DNA from: Cristatella mucedo
Lineage: Eukaryota > Bryozoa > Phylactolaemata > Cristatellidae
Assembly (NCBI GenBank): GCA_009760855.2
Contig: WPIO01000158.1
Location: 124,001-188,000 of the forward strand
Length of the DNA stretch: 64,000 nt
Reading direction: 5' to 3'
Part shown: positions 63,431 to 64,000 of the stretch, one piece after another
Position numbering within the stretch: the first letter of the stretch is position 1
Layout: each line of letters begins with the position of its first letter
Made by a program: the position numbers and the translations under genes
The notes under the pieces: generated by a model
What the model was told of the DNA's origin: nothing
Databases searched by the model: none
What the model saw: only the letters and a program-made list of their open reading frames with translations

Positions 63431-64000
63431 CTATATGTCTGTATGTCTCTCTCCCATGCTGAGCAGGTGAACCGTGACTGCATATCCAGCCAGATCCTGA
63501 GCCGTCTGAGTATTGGGCAGTGTGCACGGACAGGAAATCGTGCATCAGGTCACGTTGCTATCCCCGTGCACACATACGCGACTCTGTGGCAATTATCGTT
63601 ATCGGACCGCCAGCCGATATCGCAATGTTAGCTGCCGGCCGAGCACACGGGAGGCACACCGTGACTACCGTCATCCTCTGCTGCAGCTGTGGGCTGCACG
63701 GCCGATTGCATTCTTCGATTGCATTCTTTGTTGGTGTAAATAATTGTAGCGCATTTCCGTTGACTGGTAGATGCATAGGTCACCGGCATTCAGTCCATTA
63801 TTGTGAAGCACAATCGCATATATATTTTCCTTCTGAGCCTCAGCCTTCAGAACTTTTTTTCTGCACCATGCAGCACCTCAGCTCGGCTGGGGCTTGCTTG
63901 CCTGACGAGCAGAGGAGTCTTTGGACGCTGAGGCTTTGGAGCCGCTCCACTTCTGTGCTGGCAACCGGCGGCTCCTGTTGGTCTCCTGCTTCTGCCTTCA
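63431..64000. other. Intron of SPECC1L-like gene, no exon recognised
   Basis: An acceptor-like CATGCTGAGCAG at 63467 is followed by VNRDCISSQILSRL, which does not fit the coiled coil. No exon called. Confidence 0.4.

Overview
This window is animal nuclear DNA. It holds spliced genes with GT-AG introns, two non-LTR retrotransposon families in many 5'-truncated copies, tRNA-derived SINEs, a hAT transposon relic and long dinucleotide microsatellites. The species cannot be named from the sequence; the mix of L2-like LINEs, SINEs with LINE-like tails and simple repeats suits an aquatic invertebrate (inference). There is no sign of bacterial, viral or organellar sequence.

Two host genes are recognisable, and both run off the window. 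On the minus strand, three exons (14378-14087, 11889-11714, 6225-6045) join in phase into the first two thirds of a PP2C phosphatase of the PPM1D/WIP1 type. Its remaining catalytic exons were not found and probably lie left of base 1. On the plus strand, five exons (46784-48493, 58279-58435, 60165-60276, 61680-62315, 62983-63271) join in phase into the N-terminal and central coiled-coil part of a cytospin-A/SPECC1L-like cytoskeletal protein. Its C-terminal calponin-homology domain would lie beyond base 64000. The two genes point away from each other across about 32 kb of repeat-rich DNA. Nothing in the sequence links their functions.

Layout: 1-2.3 kb is a LINE-A copy and a LINE-B fragment. 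2.3-14.4 kb is the PPM1D-like locus with its repeat-filled introns and a GC/CpG-rich 5' end. 14.4-18.5 kb is intergenic. 18.57-21.38 kb is a hAT relic carrying a nested SINE and LINE. 21.7-29.4 kb is mostly LINE-A and LINE-B. 29.4-40.6 kb is GC-rich DNA with GCTGG/GCTGCT bias, simple repeats, a minisatellite and a 658-bp foldback element. 40.7-43.2 kb is two minus-strand LINE-B copies. 43.46-44.21 kb is a non-autonomous terminal-inverted-repeat element with a perfect 9-bp target duplication. 44.6-46.5 kb is LINE and SINE debris. 46.8-64 kb is the SPECC1L-like locus, whose large first intron contains the most intact LINE-A copy and an inverted partner.

LINE-A has an RT of the L2/CR1 type and an (ATT)n tail. 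LINE-B has a related RT and a tail ending in ATTAC repeats. SINE-1 has a tRNA-like head and a 3' end that closely resembles the LINE-A 3' end, which suggests it borrows a LINE's machinery. SINE-2 has a different tRNA-like head and tail. Nesting shows that some SINE-2 and LINE-A insertions are younger than the hAT element and the degraded LINE copies.
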